DNA of 49,940 nt, taken from NCBI GenBank assembly GCA_025517525.1, contig JAOPJZ010000025.1:1-49940 (forward strand), written 5' to 3'. Shown piece by piece: positions 34,030-42,402 of this stretch. The notes under the pieces were generated by a model, which was not told the DNA's origin, searched no databases, and saw nothing but the letters and a program-made list of their open reading frames with translations. A program made the translations under genes and the position numbers. The stretch comes from Natronosalvus hydrolyticus (GTDB lineage Archaea; Halobacteriota; Halobacteria; Halobacteriales; Natrialbaceae). Positions within the stretch are counted from its first letter, which is position 1; every line of letters starts with the position of its first letter.

Positions 34030-34199
34030 GGCTGTCCGACCTGTGCGCAACGGCGAATACGTGGGGTACGACGGGACTATTGCCGGTTCGACCAGGTGAG
34101 TGCGTTGTCTCGAACGTCCCGGATGCGGTATCGCTATAGCGATGCACTCACTCGAAGAAACCGGAAGCGGTAAGCGATATCCCGAGAAGAATGTAGGCT

Positions 34200-35318
34200 A
34201 TGGAAGCGTACATCGAACGCTACGGTGCGGGTCGGGTCTGGCTCGCGGTCGTCGGTGCCCTCGCGGCCGCGGTCGTGCTCGCCGCTATTGCGTTCCCACA
34301 GCGGGTATACGTCGATATCATCTGGCAGTACTACTGGGGGCCAGTCGTTGCCGACGCTCAGAACTACTCGTGTATCGCGTGGAACGATGGCACAGAAGTG
34401 CCGTGTGGACCGGATACGACCGGTCCTGAAGCCAGTCCAGGATACACCTGGCAGTCGTATGCTGGCTACATCCCGACGCTGATTATCATGCTTGTTGGCA
34501 TCATCATTTTGCTCCAGCGATTGGCCATCGATCGGTTTCGAGCAGCCTTCTACGGATTGTTTCCGTTCATGCTCTTTGGTGGGGCACTACGTACGGTCGA
34601 AGACGCGAACGTCCGCTCGCTGGTCGAAACCGGTGAGGTCGCTATCGCACTCCCCTGGGTTGCGCTCTTGATTAGCCCCTTTATTTACGGCACGGTGTTC
34701 GTCGTCGCCCTCATTGCTCTCGTCGTCTCCATCTGGTTGGATCGGAACGACTACGTCTCGGGATACGAGTATCCCCTGGCCGGGATCGGTACGATAGCGT
34801 TGGTGGTTACGCTCGCCTATCTGGGATACTTCGCTGCCACACACGAGACGGCAGGGTTCTATCCCGCAATCTCGATCATCACGCTCGTCGGGGCGACAGT
34901 CATTACCGCAGTCACCTACGTCGCCATCGATCGATTCGCCCCGTCGCTACACGAGGGGACGAAGTATATGGGTGCGGTGGTTATCTGGGCACACAGCGTA
35001 GACGGCATCGCGAACGTTATCGGCCTCGACTGGGCCTCGTCGTTTGGACTCGATGGCTACAGCCCAAAACACCCGGTGAACGAGTGGATTGTTAACACGA
35101 CGGGATCCGCCCTCCCACAGTCGGTCATCGAGGTTACCGGGACCGCCTGGCCGTTCCTGTTCGTCAAAGTCGCGGCAGCCGTCTTTATTATCTGGGTGTT
35201 CGACGAGTCCATCTTCGAGGAAAGCCCGATGTACGCTATTCTGTTGCTCATTACCGTGGTCGCCGTCGGCCTCGGCCCAGGAACGCGTGATATGCTGCGG
35301 GCAACCTTCGGGATCTGA
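34200..35318 (+). CDS. DUF63 family membrane protein
   Basis: This 372-residue polytopic protein has about eight helices. Typical DUF63 features include the AFPQRVYVDIIWQYYWGPV segment, FMLFGGALRTVEDANV and WAHSVDGIANVIG. The biochemical role is unknown. It is followed by a convergent TrmB-type regulator. Confidence 0.83.
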   Translation: MEAYIERYGAGRVWLAVVGALAAAVVLAAIAFPQRVYVDIIWQYYWGPVVADAQNYSCIAWNDGTEVPCGPDTTGPEASPGYTWQSYAGYIPTLIIMLVGIIILLQRLAIDRFRAAFYGLFPFMLFGGALRTVEDANVRSLVETGEVAIALPWVALLISPFIYGTVFVVALIALVVSIWLDRNDYVSGYEYPLAGIGTIALVVTLAYLGYFAATHETAGFYPAISIITLVGATVITAVTYVAIDRFAPSLHEGTKYMGAVVIWAHSVDGIANVIGLDWASSFGLDGYSPKHPVNEWIVNTTGSALPQSVIEVTGTAWPFLFVKVAAAVFIIWVFDESIFEESPMYAILLLITVVAVGLGPGTRDMLRATFGI

Positions 35319-35441
35319 AACGGCATCCACCTGTTTTACTAGGCGAGTTTTCACGCGAGTAGTTCAATGAGGCTGGCGCCCTCGAGCAACAGACCTGGAG
35401 AGACGGTCCAGTTGCTCCTCGAGATGACGTATCTTCTGATT

Positions 35442-36236
35442 TCAGATCGCGTTCATCGGCCCCGACCGTCGCCAGATTTCATCGAAACTCGAGCCCAGGT
35501 CCTTTGCTATCGTTTCGTCTCGGAAATTGACGACGGCGAGCAGTTCTTCGGCGTGAATCGGGTTTTGCATCTCGAGGCAGACCTCGGTTTCATCGATAAC
35601 GATGAATCGCTCCGCTGGAACCACGTCTGCCTGTCGTACACGGACGCCAGCGTCGATGAGTTGCTGTAATTTCCCGGTGTCATCAGCGAGTTCGGCCCCC
35701 AGCAGTTGGACGTCACAGTCAGCACGCGCCCGTTCGTCCAGTCGCTTGACAATCGAATCTCGAATATCCGGACCGAGTTCGATGTCGTCGACGAGAATCC
35801 GAATCGAGTGGTTCGCGGATTCGAAGCGCTCGAGCAAGAGGTCTCTGGCGGCCTCGTCGTGAAACGCGCTGGTGGCAAACTGGTCGACCGCCTCCCGTTC
35901 GTCGAGTTCGGTGAGCGTCTGTCGAGCGTTCGAGGCGGTCTGTTCGTACGCACTGCGTTTGGTCTCGAGTTCGGTCGTTCGGCGCTCGAGGAGGCGGTCG
36001 ATTGCGACTGATGGCTGGACGTGTGTGTACGTGCGCGGACGACCGTCGTCCGACCTGATCAGCGACCGGTCATCGAGTGAGTTGAGTACGTCGTAGATTC
36101 GACCGAGGGGAACGTCGGCTTCGGTCGCAACATCGTCGGCGGTCATGACGCCGTTTTCTACGAGTGCCACGTACGCCCGCGCCTCGTAACTCGAGAGTCC
36201 AAGGGATGTTAGCTCGTCAACGTAGTCGGCGTCCAT
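35442..36236 (-). CDS. TrmB-type transcriptional regulator
   Basis: This 264-residue protein has a TrmB winged helix (residues 10-65: GLSSYEARAYVALVENGVMTAD), a coiled-coil-like segment (about 75-115) and a PLD-like effector region (FESANHSIRILVDDIELG). It lacks the C-terminal beta domain of the TrmB at 25491. It is likely a metabolite-responsive regulator. A perfect palindrome 92-105 bp upstream of the ATG may be its own operator. Confidence 0.82.
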   Translation of the reverse strand: MDADYVDELTSLGLSSYEARAYVALVENGVMTADDVATEADVPLGRIYDVLNSLDDRSLIRSDDGRPRTYTHVQPSVAIDRLLERRTTELETKRSAYEQTASNARQTLTELDEREAVDQFATSAFHDEAARDLLLERFESANHSIRILVDDIELGPDIRDSIVKRLDERARADCDVQLLGAELADDTGKLQQLIDAGVRVRQADVVPAERFIVIDETEVCLEMQNPIHAEELLAVVNFRDETIAKDLGSSFDEIWRRSGPMNAI

Positions 36237-36327
36237 ATCTCAGTTCTCGGTGGGTGTGACCAATTAGCTTGGGATTTTTCTCGGCAAAATCCCCCGTAAT
36301 CAACAGTTATTACTACAAGAAAACTAC

Positions 36328-36341
36328 TTATCTGCAGATAA
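36328..36341. promoter_or_regulatory. 14-bp perfect palindrome upstream of TrmB-type gene
   Basis: TTATCTGCAGATAA is a perfect palindrome in an AT-rich 225-bp gap between two divergent genes. It lies 92-105 bp upstream of the TrmB-type start and about 120 bp upstream of nop5. TATA-like AAATATAAAA follows at 36341-36350. It is a plausible operator, but the cognate regulator is inferred only from proximity. Confidence 0.5.
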
Positions 36342-36461
36342 ATATAAAACTGCATATAACTGTATAATGGACCGTTAGGCCGATCGCAGAACCACACCTG
36401 TTGCCTTCGCTGGTCGAGCCTGGATTGAAAGAGTTAATCGGCGTCGGTAGCAAGAGCCCCT

Positions 36462-37319
36462 ATGAGTGGTGATGGGTGGTTCGTCGGGACACAGAACGAC
36501 CGTCTCGAGCGAATCCGCTATGGATCGGCCGCCCAACCGGCCGACTGGCCGACACTGGCTATCGAGTCAGCGACCGATATAGACGACGAGACGATGTATT
36601 ACGATCGGCTTCACGAGGCAACCGTTTCCGCGACACGCGCGGCGGTCCAGGCTCGCGAACGGGCCGACGACAACCAACTGATCCACGCGATCAGAGCGCT
36701 CAAAGATTGCCGTCGCACGGCGAACGAACTGGCCGAACGGCTGTCCGAGTGGGCCGGTACGGTCGATCCGGAGGCCGGGACTGGCATCGACTACGCTGAG
36801 CGACTGATCGAAGAGCCGCCGGCGGACTGTCCGGAACCAATGATCTCGCTGGCAACGCGCGTCGTCGACCTGGCTCAGCAGGCCGAGGATCTGGAAGCGT
36901 ACGTCGAACGGCAGGCACCGGTCGTTGCGCCGAACCTCTCGGCACTCGCCGGTCCCGTCCTCGCCGCCCGACTTCTGTCACTCGCGGGAAGTCTCGACTC
37001 GCTCGCGAAGAAACCGAGCGGCACCGTGCAGGTGCTCGGAGCCGAAGAGGCGCTGTTTGCCCACCTTCGGGGCCATGCACCATCCCCCAAACACGGCGTC
37101 ATTTTCACCCACGAAGCGGTTCGTGGAACGCGGCTGGAAGATCGAGGGTCGGCGGCTCGAGCCCTCGCCGGGAAACTCGCTATCGCTGCGCGCGTCGACC
37201 ACTACTCGGGTGAGTACCGTCCCGAACTTGAGGCGGAATTCGAGGAACGGATGGCGACGATTCGCGCTCGAGCGGACGAAGGCGACGATAAAACCGAAAG
37301 TGGTGATTCTCATGCCTGA
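36462..37319 (+). CDS. nop5: Nop5/Nop56-type C/D RNP core protein
   Basis: This 285-residue protein is the scaffold of box C/D snoRNP-like particles that guide 2'-O-methylation. A coiled-coil region (about 55-150) precedes the NOP domain (about 155-275, including GTVQVLGAEEALFAHLRG and SPKHGVIFTHEAV). The gene overlaps flpA by 8 bp, so the two are translationally coupled, as in most archaea. The length is that of a compact archaeal Nop5 lacking the long charged C-terminal tail. Confidence 0.9.
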   Translation: MSGDGWFVGTQNDRLERIRYGSAAQPADWPTLAIESATDIDDETMYYDRLHEATVSATRAAVQARERADDNQLIHAIRALKDCRRTANELAERLSEWAGTVDPEAGTGIDYAERLIEEPPADCPEPMISLATRVVDLAQQAEDLEAYVERQAPVVAPNLSALAGPVLAARLLSLAGSLDSLAKKPSGTVQVLGAEEALFAHLRGHAPSPKHGVIFTHEAVRGTRLEDRGSAARALAGKLAIAARVDHYSGEYRPELEAEFEERMATIRARADEGDDKTESGDSHA

Positions 37320-37947
37320 GCTGCCAGCAGGCGTCGAGCGTCGCTCGTTCGATGGTGTCGAACGACTCGCGACGCGGGGTGAACCCGTGTATGGGGAACC
37401 GACTGCGGACGGGTGGCGTGCCTGGAACCCCGACCGGTCGAAACTCGGTGCCATGTTCGAACTCGGCATGGATACCGGGCTCGAGGGAGGCGAAACCGTC
37501 CTCTACCTCGGAGCGGCCAACGGCACGACCGTGAGTCACGTGGCGGACTTTGCCGGTCCGACCTACGCGGTCGAGTTCTCTCCGCGTCCGACGCGGGACT
37601 TGCTCGAGGTTGCTGAACGTCGCTCGCGACTGTTCCCGTTGCTCAAAGACGCCAGAAAGCCCGAAACTTACGCCCACATCGTGGAGGAAGACGTCGACGT
37701 CATCGTCCAGGATGTCGCGACCCGTGGACAGGCCGACGTCGCCCTGCGGAATCGTCGATTCCTGGCCGAGGACGGTCGGCTGTTGCTCGCGGTAAAAGCG
37801 AGAAGCGAAGACGTAACGGCGTCTCCAGATAGCGTCTTCTCTGCAGTTCGTGAATCACTCGAGTCCGGCTACGAAATCCTCGAATCGCGGCGACTCGAGG
37901 CCCACCACATGGACCATCTGGGGATCGTTGCCCGCCCACAGAAGTGA
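37312..37947 (+). CDS. flpA: Fibrillarin-like rRNA/tRNA 2'-O-methyltransferase
   Basis: This 211-residue SAM-dependent methyltransferase is the catalytic subunit of the C/D RNP. The family-defining DRSKLGAMF, VLYLGAANGTTVSHVADF and VIVQDVATRGQADVAL are all present. ATG 37312 overlaps the nop5 stop by 8 bp. Its stop is immediately adjacent to the stop of the convergent NAD kinase fusion gene, with no intergenic base. Confidence 0.93.
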   Translation: MPELPAGVERRSFDGVERLATRGEPVYGEPTADGWRAWNPDRSKLGAMFELGMDTGLEGGETVLYLGAANGTTVSHVADFAGPTYAVEFSPRPTRDLLEVAERRSRLFPLLKDARKPETYAHIVEEDVDVIVQDVATRGQADVALRNRRFLAEDGRLLLAVKARSEDVTASPDSVFSAVRESLESGYEILESRRLEAHHMDHLGIVARPQK

Positions 37948-39726
37948 TCACTTCGGAGAATCGACAACGGCCGCATCGAGATGTGATTGTAACGCCGGGT
38001 GAAGCACCCCGTTCGAACCGAGGAGTTCTTTGCGGGAGTCCACGTCGAGATCGAACTCGAACGGTTTACCACGACCGTCGGTGATGCGTGCGCCGGCCGC
38101 GCGAGCGATGACGAGGCCAGCGGCGACGTCCCAGGGATAGGTGTCGAATTCCCAGACAGCGTCGGCACTGCCGCGTGCGAGATAACACAGGTTCAAAGCT
38201 GCGGCACCGAGGCGGCGGACGCCCCGAGTTTCCTGATAGAAGTTCGCCAGAAACGAGCCGTCAGGGTCGTAACCTGACAGAAGCATGCTCTCTGGGAGGC
38301 GGTTCCGGTCGGTCGTCGCAATCTGTCTGCCGTTTTGCCAGGCAGTTCCGCCTTCGACGGCAGCGAACAACTCGTCCGTTTCTGGAACGTAAACCACACC
38401 GAGGGTGGGTGTTCCTGAAACGACCAGTCCGATCGAGATGGCGTAGTTCGGATTTCCGTGTGCAAAGTTTCCGGTCCCATCCAGTGGGTCGATGACCCAG
38501 GTGTATGGTGTTCCGGACGCTCGATGGCCGCTTTCTTCCGAAAAGAGGCTGTGGTCGGGGAACTCGGCCCTAATAGCCGTCGTGATGATCCTATCTGCCT
38601 GCCGGTCGGCTTCCGTGATGATGTTCGCTTTGTCCGTTTTGAAGCCGACCGATTCCACCTGTCCGTGGAGTTCGCGTAAGGGTTCGCCAGCGCTGTGAGC
38701 CGCCTCAATGGCTATCTCGAGGGCATCGTCGATGGCAAAATCGGTCGGAAACGATGCTCGATCGAGCCCTGCCGTCATAGCGTCGACGTTGGGAACACCG
38801 CTACGGCTCGTTCCGTTCGGCTGAGCACGACTCGGTCGAATCCGGGGGACGTCAGCACGTAAGGGCCGCCCTTCGTCCGACCGAACGTCCCAGCCGAGTT
38901 TCTTCGTGATTGCCGTGAAGAAATGGTCGTCGTAACTGGTTCGGACAACGTAAGCCGGCGTTTCAGCCCCTGTGATCAGCACTTCTTCGTCTTCATTGAC
39001 GGCCGTGTGAACGCGACCGCCGTCGACTTGCAACGTGGCGGGACCTTCCGTGTATATCCGGAGTTCCGTCGACGGTGCCATAACGACCGGCCGCACACCG
39101 AGTTGATGGGTGTGCAGTGGAACCAGCTGAATCGAGTGGTTGTTAACCGGATAGTGAATCGGCCCGTTGGCCGAGAGTGAAATTCCGGTCGACCCGGTGG
39201 GCGTCGAAACGGCCAGTCCGGTCCCTTCGAACTCCCCGACATACTCGTCGTTGGCAAACACGTCGAGCCGGGTTATCTTCCGGTCGATCGGGTTCTCCGG
39301 TGGGGCGTGCTCGAGCATGATCTCGTTGATCCCCGTCGCCTCGAGCCCGTCGGTTTCGACGCGGACTTGCTGGCGATTGTCGACGGCTGCACGGCCACGA
39401 AGGGCTTCTTCGAGTGCTGCCTCGAGGTCTTCCGGTTCGACGCGAGCCAGAAACGAGAGCGTGCCCGTATTGATGCCCAGAACTGGAACCCCGCGCGGAG
39501 CGAACGTCTTGATGCCCTCGAAAAACGTCCCGTCACCACCGATTGTCAGGCCGAGCGTTGCCGTCCCCTCCTCGTAGACGTGTCCAATATCCGTACCGAC
39601 GTCGACTGCTGACACCGAGAGATCGTATGCGGATGCAATGGTTTCCAGTCGGTCGAGCACGTCCTCGCTGCCTGGGCTGACGACGGCGATCAGTTCCTCT
39701 GTCGTCGCCAATCTTCGGCCGTGCAT
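37948..39726 (-). CDS. NAD kinase fused to IMPase-type phosphatase
   Basis: This 592-residue single-frame fusion has an N-terminal NAD kinase (residues 1-290). Its GGDGT at 63-67, the INE motif and GLAVSTPTGSTGISLSANGP are all present. A ~40-residue Arg/Ser/Pro-rich linker follows (about 279-321), then a C-terminal IMPase/FBPase-family phosphatase with EESG (397) and DPLDGTGNFAHG (413-424). The kinase makes NADP; the phosphatase could remove it. Methanogen MJ0917 fuses the same two activities in the opposite order, phosphatase first. An internal ATG at 38778 could start the phosphatase separately, but no stop splits the frame. A TATA box at 39755-39760 supports ATG 39726 over the upstream ATG 39798. 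Confidence 0.87.
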   Translation of the reverse strand: MHGRRLATTEELIAVVSPGSEDVLDRLETIASAYDLSVSAVDVGTDIGHVYEEGTATLGLTIGGDGTFFEGIKTFAPRGVPVLGINTGTLSFLARVEPEDLEAALEEALRGRAAVDNRQQVRVETDGLEATGINEIMLEHAPPENPIDRKITRLDVFANDEYVGEFEGTGLAVSTPTGSTGISLSANGPIHYPVNNHSIQLVPLHTHQLGVRPVVMAPSTELRIYTEGPATLQVDGGRVHTAVNEDEEVLITGAETPAYVVRTSYDDHFFTAITKKLGWDVRSDEGRPLRADVPRIRPSRAQPNGTSRSGVPNVDAMTAGLDRASFPTDFAIDDALEIAIEAAHSAGEPLRELHGQVESVGFKTDKANIITEADRQADRIITTAIRAEFPDHSLFSEESGHRASGTPYTWVIDPLDGTGNFAHGNPNYAISIGLVVSGTPTLGVVYVPETDELFAAVEGGTAWQNGRQIATTDRNRLPESMLLSGYDPDGSFLANFYQETRGVRRLGAAALNLCYLARGSADAVWEFDTYPWDVAAGLVIARAAGARITDGRGKPFEFDLDVDSRKELLGSNGVLHPALQSHLDAAVVDSPK

Positions 39727-39751
39727 TTGTGTCGAACTATCTTCGGGCTCA

Positions 39752-39763
39752 CCGTATAAATCC
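39752..39763 (-). promoter_or_regulatory. TATA box of the NAD kinase fusion
   Basis: On the minus strand GGATTTATACGG, with the core TTTATA at 39755-39760, is 29-34 bp before ATG 39726. It lies inside the longer alternative ORF, which argues against that longer start. Confidence 0.65.
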
Positions 39764-39833
39764 ACCTCGACACGCCGATACCTGGCTGCCGACTCCAAAC
39801 CCTATTTAGTATCCGGGATACAATCCCCGAGCG

Positions 39834-40916
39834 ATGGAACGGGGCTCGCGCGAATCGTTTACTCGAATGGGAACGCTGGGAATCGAAGAGGAGTGTTTCG
39901 TCGTCGACGAGCGTGGGCGCCCGACGAGCGGCACGGATACACTCGTCTACGAACACGAACCACCGGCTATTCTCGATGAACGACTCGATCACGAGCTATT
40001 CAAATGCGTCATCGAGACCCAGACGCCGTTGATCGAACGGCCGAGCGACGCAGAGTCCGCCCTGCTCGAGGTGCGAAACGCGCTGGTCGAACACGCAAGA
40101 CGCCACGGCTACGGGATTGCCGCCGCGGGGTTGCACCCGCTCGCTCGCTGGCGCGAACTCGAGCACGCCGAAAAGTCGCGATACCGATCACAGCTCGACC
40201 GCATTCAGTATCCACAGCACCGAAACACGACGGCAGGGGTGCACGTCCACGTCGGTGTCGATGACGCGGATAAGGCTGTCTGGATCGCCAACGAACTTCG
40301 GTGGTTCGTCCCGATTATGCTCGCGCTGTCGGTGAACTCGCCGTTCTGGAACGGATTCGATACCGGGTTACAGTCCGCACGCGCAAAACTGTTCGAAGGG
40401 CTGCCGAACACCGGGATGCCGACGTACTTCGAGGACTTCGAAGCGTTCGACCGGTTCGAACGACGGATGATCGAGACCGGGTCGATCGAAGACCGCGGAG
40501 AACTCTGGTACGACGTCCGCCCGCACACGGGCCACGGGACGGTCGAAGTACGTACCCCCGACGGACAGGCAGACTCCGACATCGTGATGGCGTTCGTCGA
40601 ATACACCCACGCACTCGTCACGGACCTCGCTGCAGCCTACGAGGACGGCGAGTCGGCTCACGAGCACCGACGGGAACTGCTCGACGAAAACAAGTGGCGA
40701 GCTATCCGACACGGCCACGAGGCTCACTTTATCGACCGTGATCTCGAGGGAACCGTCTCCCTTGGCGAGGTCGTCGAACGGGAATGTGACCGTCTGGATA
40801 TCGAGGGTATTCGGGAGGTTTATGAGCGTGAAAGCGGTGCCACACAACAGCGGCGGTTGCTTTCGAACGGCGGCGTTGACGCCCTCTGTGAGTCGCTGTT
40901 GCTCGAGTCGCCGTAG
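39834..40916 (+). CDS. gshA: Glutamate-cysteine ligase (gamma-glutamylcysteine synthesis)
   Basis: This 360-residue GCS2-type ligase makes gamma-glutamylcysteine, the main low-molecular-weight thiol of many haloarchaea. The GCS2 motifs are visible: GTLGIEEECFVVD at the N terminus, TAGVHVHVGVDD, and DVRPHTGHGTVEVRTPD. It starts at ATG 39834, divergent from the NAD kinase fusion with 107 bp between them. Length fits the GCS2/YbdK family. Alternative carboxylate-amine ligase specificity cannot be excluded. Confidence 0.87.
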   Translation: MERGSRESFTRMGTLGIEEECFVVDERGRPTSGTDTLVYEHEPPAILDERLDHELFKCVIETQTPLIERPSDAESALLEVRNALVEHARRHGYGIAAAGLHPLARWRELEHAEKSRYRSQLDRIQYPQHRNTTAGVHVHVGVDDADKAVWIANELRWFVPIMLALSVNSPFWNGFDTGLQSARAKLFEGLPNTGMPTYFEDFEAFDRFERRMIETGSIEDRGELWYDVRPHTGHGTVEVRTPDGQADSDIVMAFVEYTHALVTDLAAAYEDGESAHEHRRELLDENKWRAIRHGHEAHFIDRDLEGTVSLGEVVERECDRLDIEGIREVYERESGATQQRRLLSNGGVDALCESLLLESP

Positions 40917-41063
40917 CGTTCAGTCATCGTCACCTCGAGTGGCGGGTCCATGTTGCAAACCCCGAGACAGCCTTCCCCTGGTCTCGCTTCTGGATGACGG
41001 ATACATCGTCGTGCTCACAAAGGTTTAACTCTGCGGCTAACTTTGTCCTATACGAGAGGACAC

Positions 41064-41789
41064 ATGCCTGCTGATGAAAACGATGAGCCTCGGGTGCCGA
41101 CGGACGATACCGACGCTCATCACGACGACGTAACCACGGGGGATTCCGATGAAAGCGGCTCTGACGATGATGGAGCTGATGCGGGACATCTCGATGACGA
41201 GACACTCGAGAGCGAATCCGGAGACGAGGGTATCGGCTCTCTGGACCAATCCGGCGGGAAACGAGTGAACGTCAGTGCAGAGGATATCGACCAGCGGATC
41301 GTCGATCTGCTCTCGTGGATTCTCGATACAGAAACGCGAGCGAAAATATACGTGCACCTGCTAGCCCAGCCGGGGAGTACGTCGGAGGAAATCGCCCACG
41401 GAACCGGTTTGTACCCGAGCACGGTTCGAGAAGCCCTGGCTGAACTCCACGAAGAAGAGCGAGTCACCCGACGCAAGCGGGCGAGTGAAGGCGCTGGTAA
41501 CAACCCGTACGAATATCGAGCGATTCAACCCAGCGAACTGGTTGGCGGCGTCGTCGATCAAGTCCAACACGAACTGAACACCATTTTTACGCTCGACCGG
41601 CTGTTCGATCGGGAGGACGAACCGACAATCGATGCCGATGTCGAGCCAGTGACCATCGTGGTCAACGACGAGCCCTCACAGACTGACGCGAACGACGAAG
41701 ACGACGACCTCGAGGCCGACTCCAGTGACGATTCACTCGAAGACGATGATAGCGACGACGACCGGACGTCGAGTTCGTCTGCCGAATAG
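41064..41789 (+). CDS. Winged-helix protein with acidic tails
   Basis: This 241-residue protein has a central winged helix (about residues 85-155: DLLSWILDTETRAKIYVHLL and GTGLYPSTVREALAELHEEE) flanked by long acidic, low-complexity arms (DDD/EDD-rich N and C termini). It is a probable transcriptional regulator whose tails are haloadaptive. ATG 41064 is chosen; the frame opens at TTG 41043. It follows gshA on the same strand after 147 bp and ends in a small hairpin. Confidence 0.75.
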   Translation: MPADENDEPRVPTDDTDAHHDDVTTGDSDESGSDDDGADAGHLDDETLESESGDEGIGSLDQSGGKRVNVSAEDIDQRIVDLLSWILDTETRAKIYVHLLAQPGSTSEEIAHGTGLYPSTVREALAELHEEERVTRRKRASEGAGNNPYEYRAIQPSELVGGVVDQVQHELNTIFTLDRLFDREDEPTIDADVEPVTIVVNDEPSQTDANDEDDDLEADSSDDSLEDDDSDDDRTSSSSAE

Positions 41790-41804
41790 TAACCGCTCCG
41801 GTTA
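41790..41804 (+). terminator. Short stem-loop at the stop of the winged-helix gene
   Basis: TAACCG-CTC-CGGTTA is a 6-bp inverted repeat that starts immediately after the stop codon. It may act in transcript 3' end formation, although no U-tract follows. Confidence 0.4.
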
Positions 41805-41881
41805 GCATTGCAGTGCTACCGTGGTGAGTCGTTCTCAACAAAACATGTGCTCGGTAATGGCGCTGATCGTGTCGGGTCGTG

Positions 41882-41904
41882 ACTGTCACCCGTGACAGTA
41901 CTGT
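41882..41904. promoter_or_regulatory. Overlapping palindromes upstream of usp
   Basis: ACTGTCAC-CC-GTGACAGT (41882-41899) is an 8-bp inverted repeat with a 2-bp spacer, and it overlaps the 10-bp palindrome ACAGTACTGT (41895-41904). Together they give three half-sites of ACTGT(C/G)A type 54-76 bp upstream of the usp ATG. This is a strong candidate operator region. Confidence 0.55.
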
Positions 41905-41957
41905 GATGTGCCATTTCCGACAACAACACTATTGGTACCCATACCGTACGTTCAGAC

Positions 41958-42377
41958 ATGGTATCACGTGTCCTGGTTCCAGTCGATGGTTCCGAGATGT
42001 CAGAGCACGCTCTCGAGTACGCACTCGAGGTATTCCCGGACGCCGACATCACTGTCCTGCACGTCGTTGGTGGGCCGTCACCGATGTGGGGTGAAGCGGC
42101 GGGGCTCGCATTGGCAGACGATATTGAAGAAAAAGCAAACGAACTCGCAGCGTCGGTGTTTGAACGTGCTGAGGTAATCGCCGCAGAAAACGACCAGGAG
42201 ATTTCGACCACCGTCCAACTCGGACACCCAGCACGGGTAATTGTGAATCGAGCCGAGGACTACGATACCGTCGTTATCGGCGCTCACGGTGGCTCGTTGG
42301 CTGACCGACTCATCGTTGGAAACGTCGCAGAAACGGTTTTCCGTCGCTCCCCCATCCCAGTTATCGTCGTTCGGTAA
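41958..42377 (+). CDS. Universal stress protein (ATP-binding type)
   Basis: This 139-residue Usp begins MVSRVLVPVDGSEMSEHALEY and ends VVIGAHGGSLADRLIVGNVAETV...PVIVV, including the G-2x-G-9x-G nucleotide-binding signature. Unlike the Usp at 23774 it is expected to bind ATP. The upstream palindromes suggest regulated expression. Confidence 0.88.
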   Translation: MVSRVLVPVDGSEMSEHALEYALEVFPDADITVLHVVGGPSPMWGEAAGLALADDIEEKANELAASVFERAEVIAAENDQEISTTVQLGHPARVIVNRAEDYDTVVIGAHGGSLADRLIVGNVAETVFRRSPIPVIVVR

Positions 42378-42402
42378 CGGCCTCGGGACGGGTGGACGGG
42401 CG

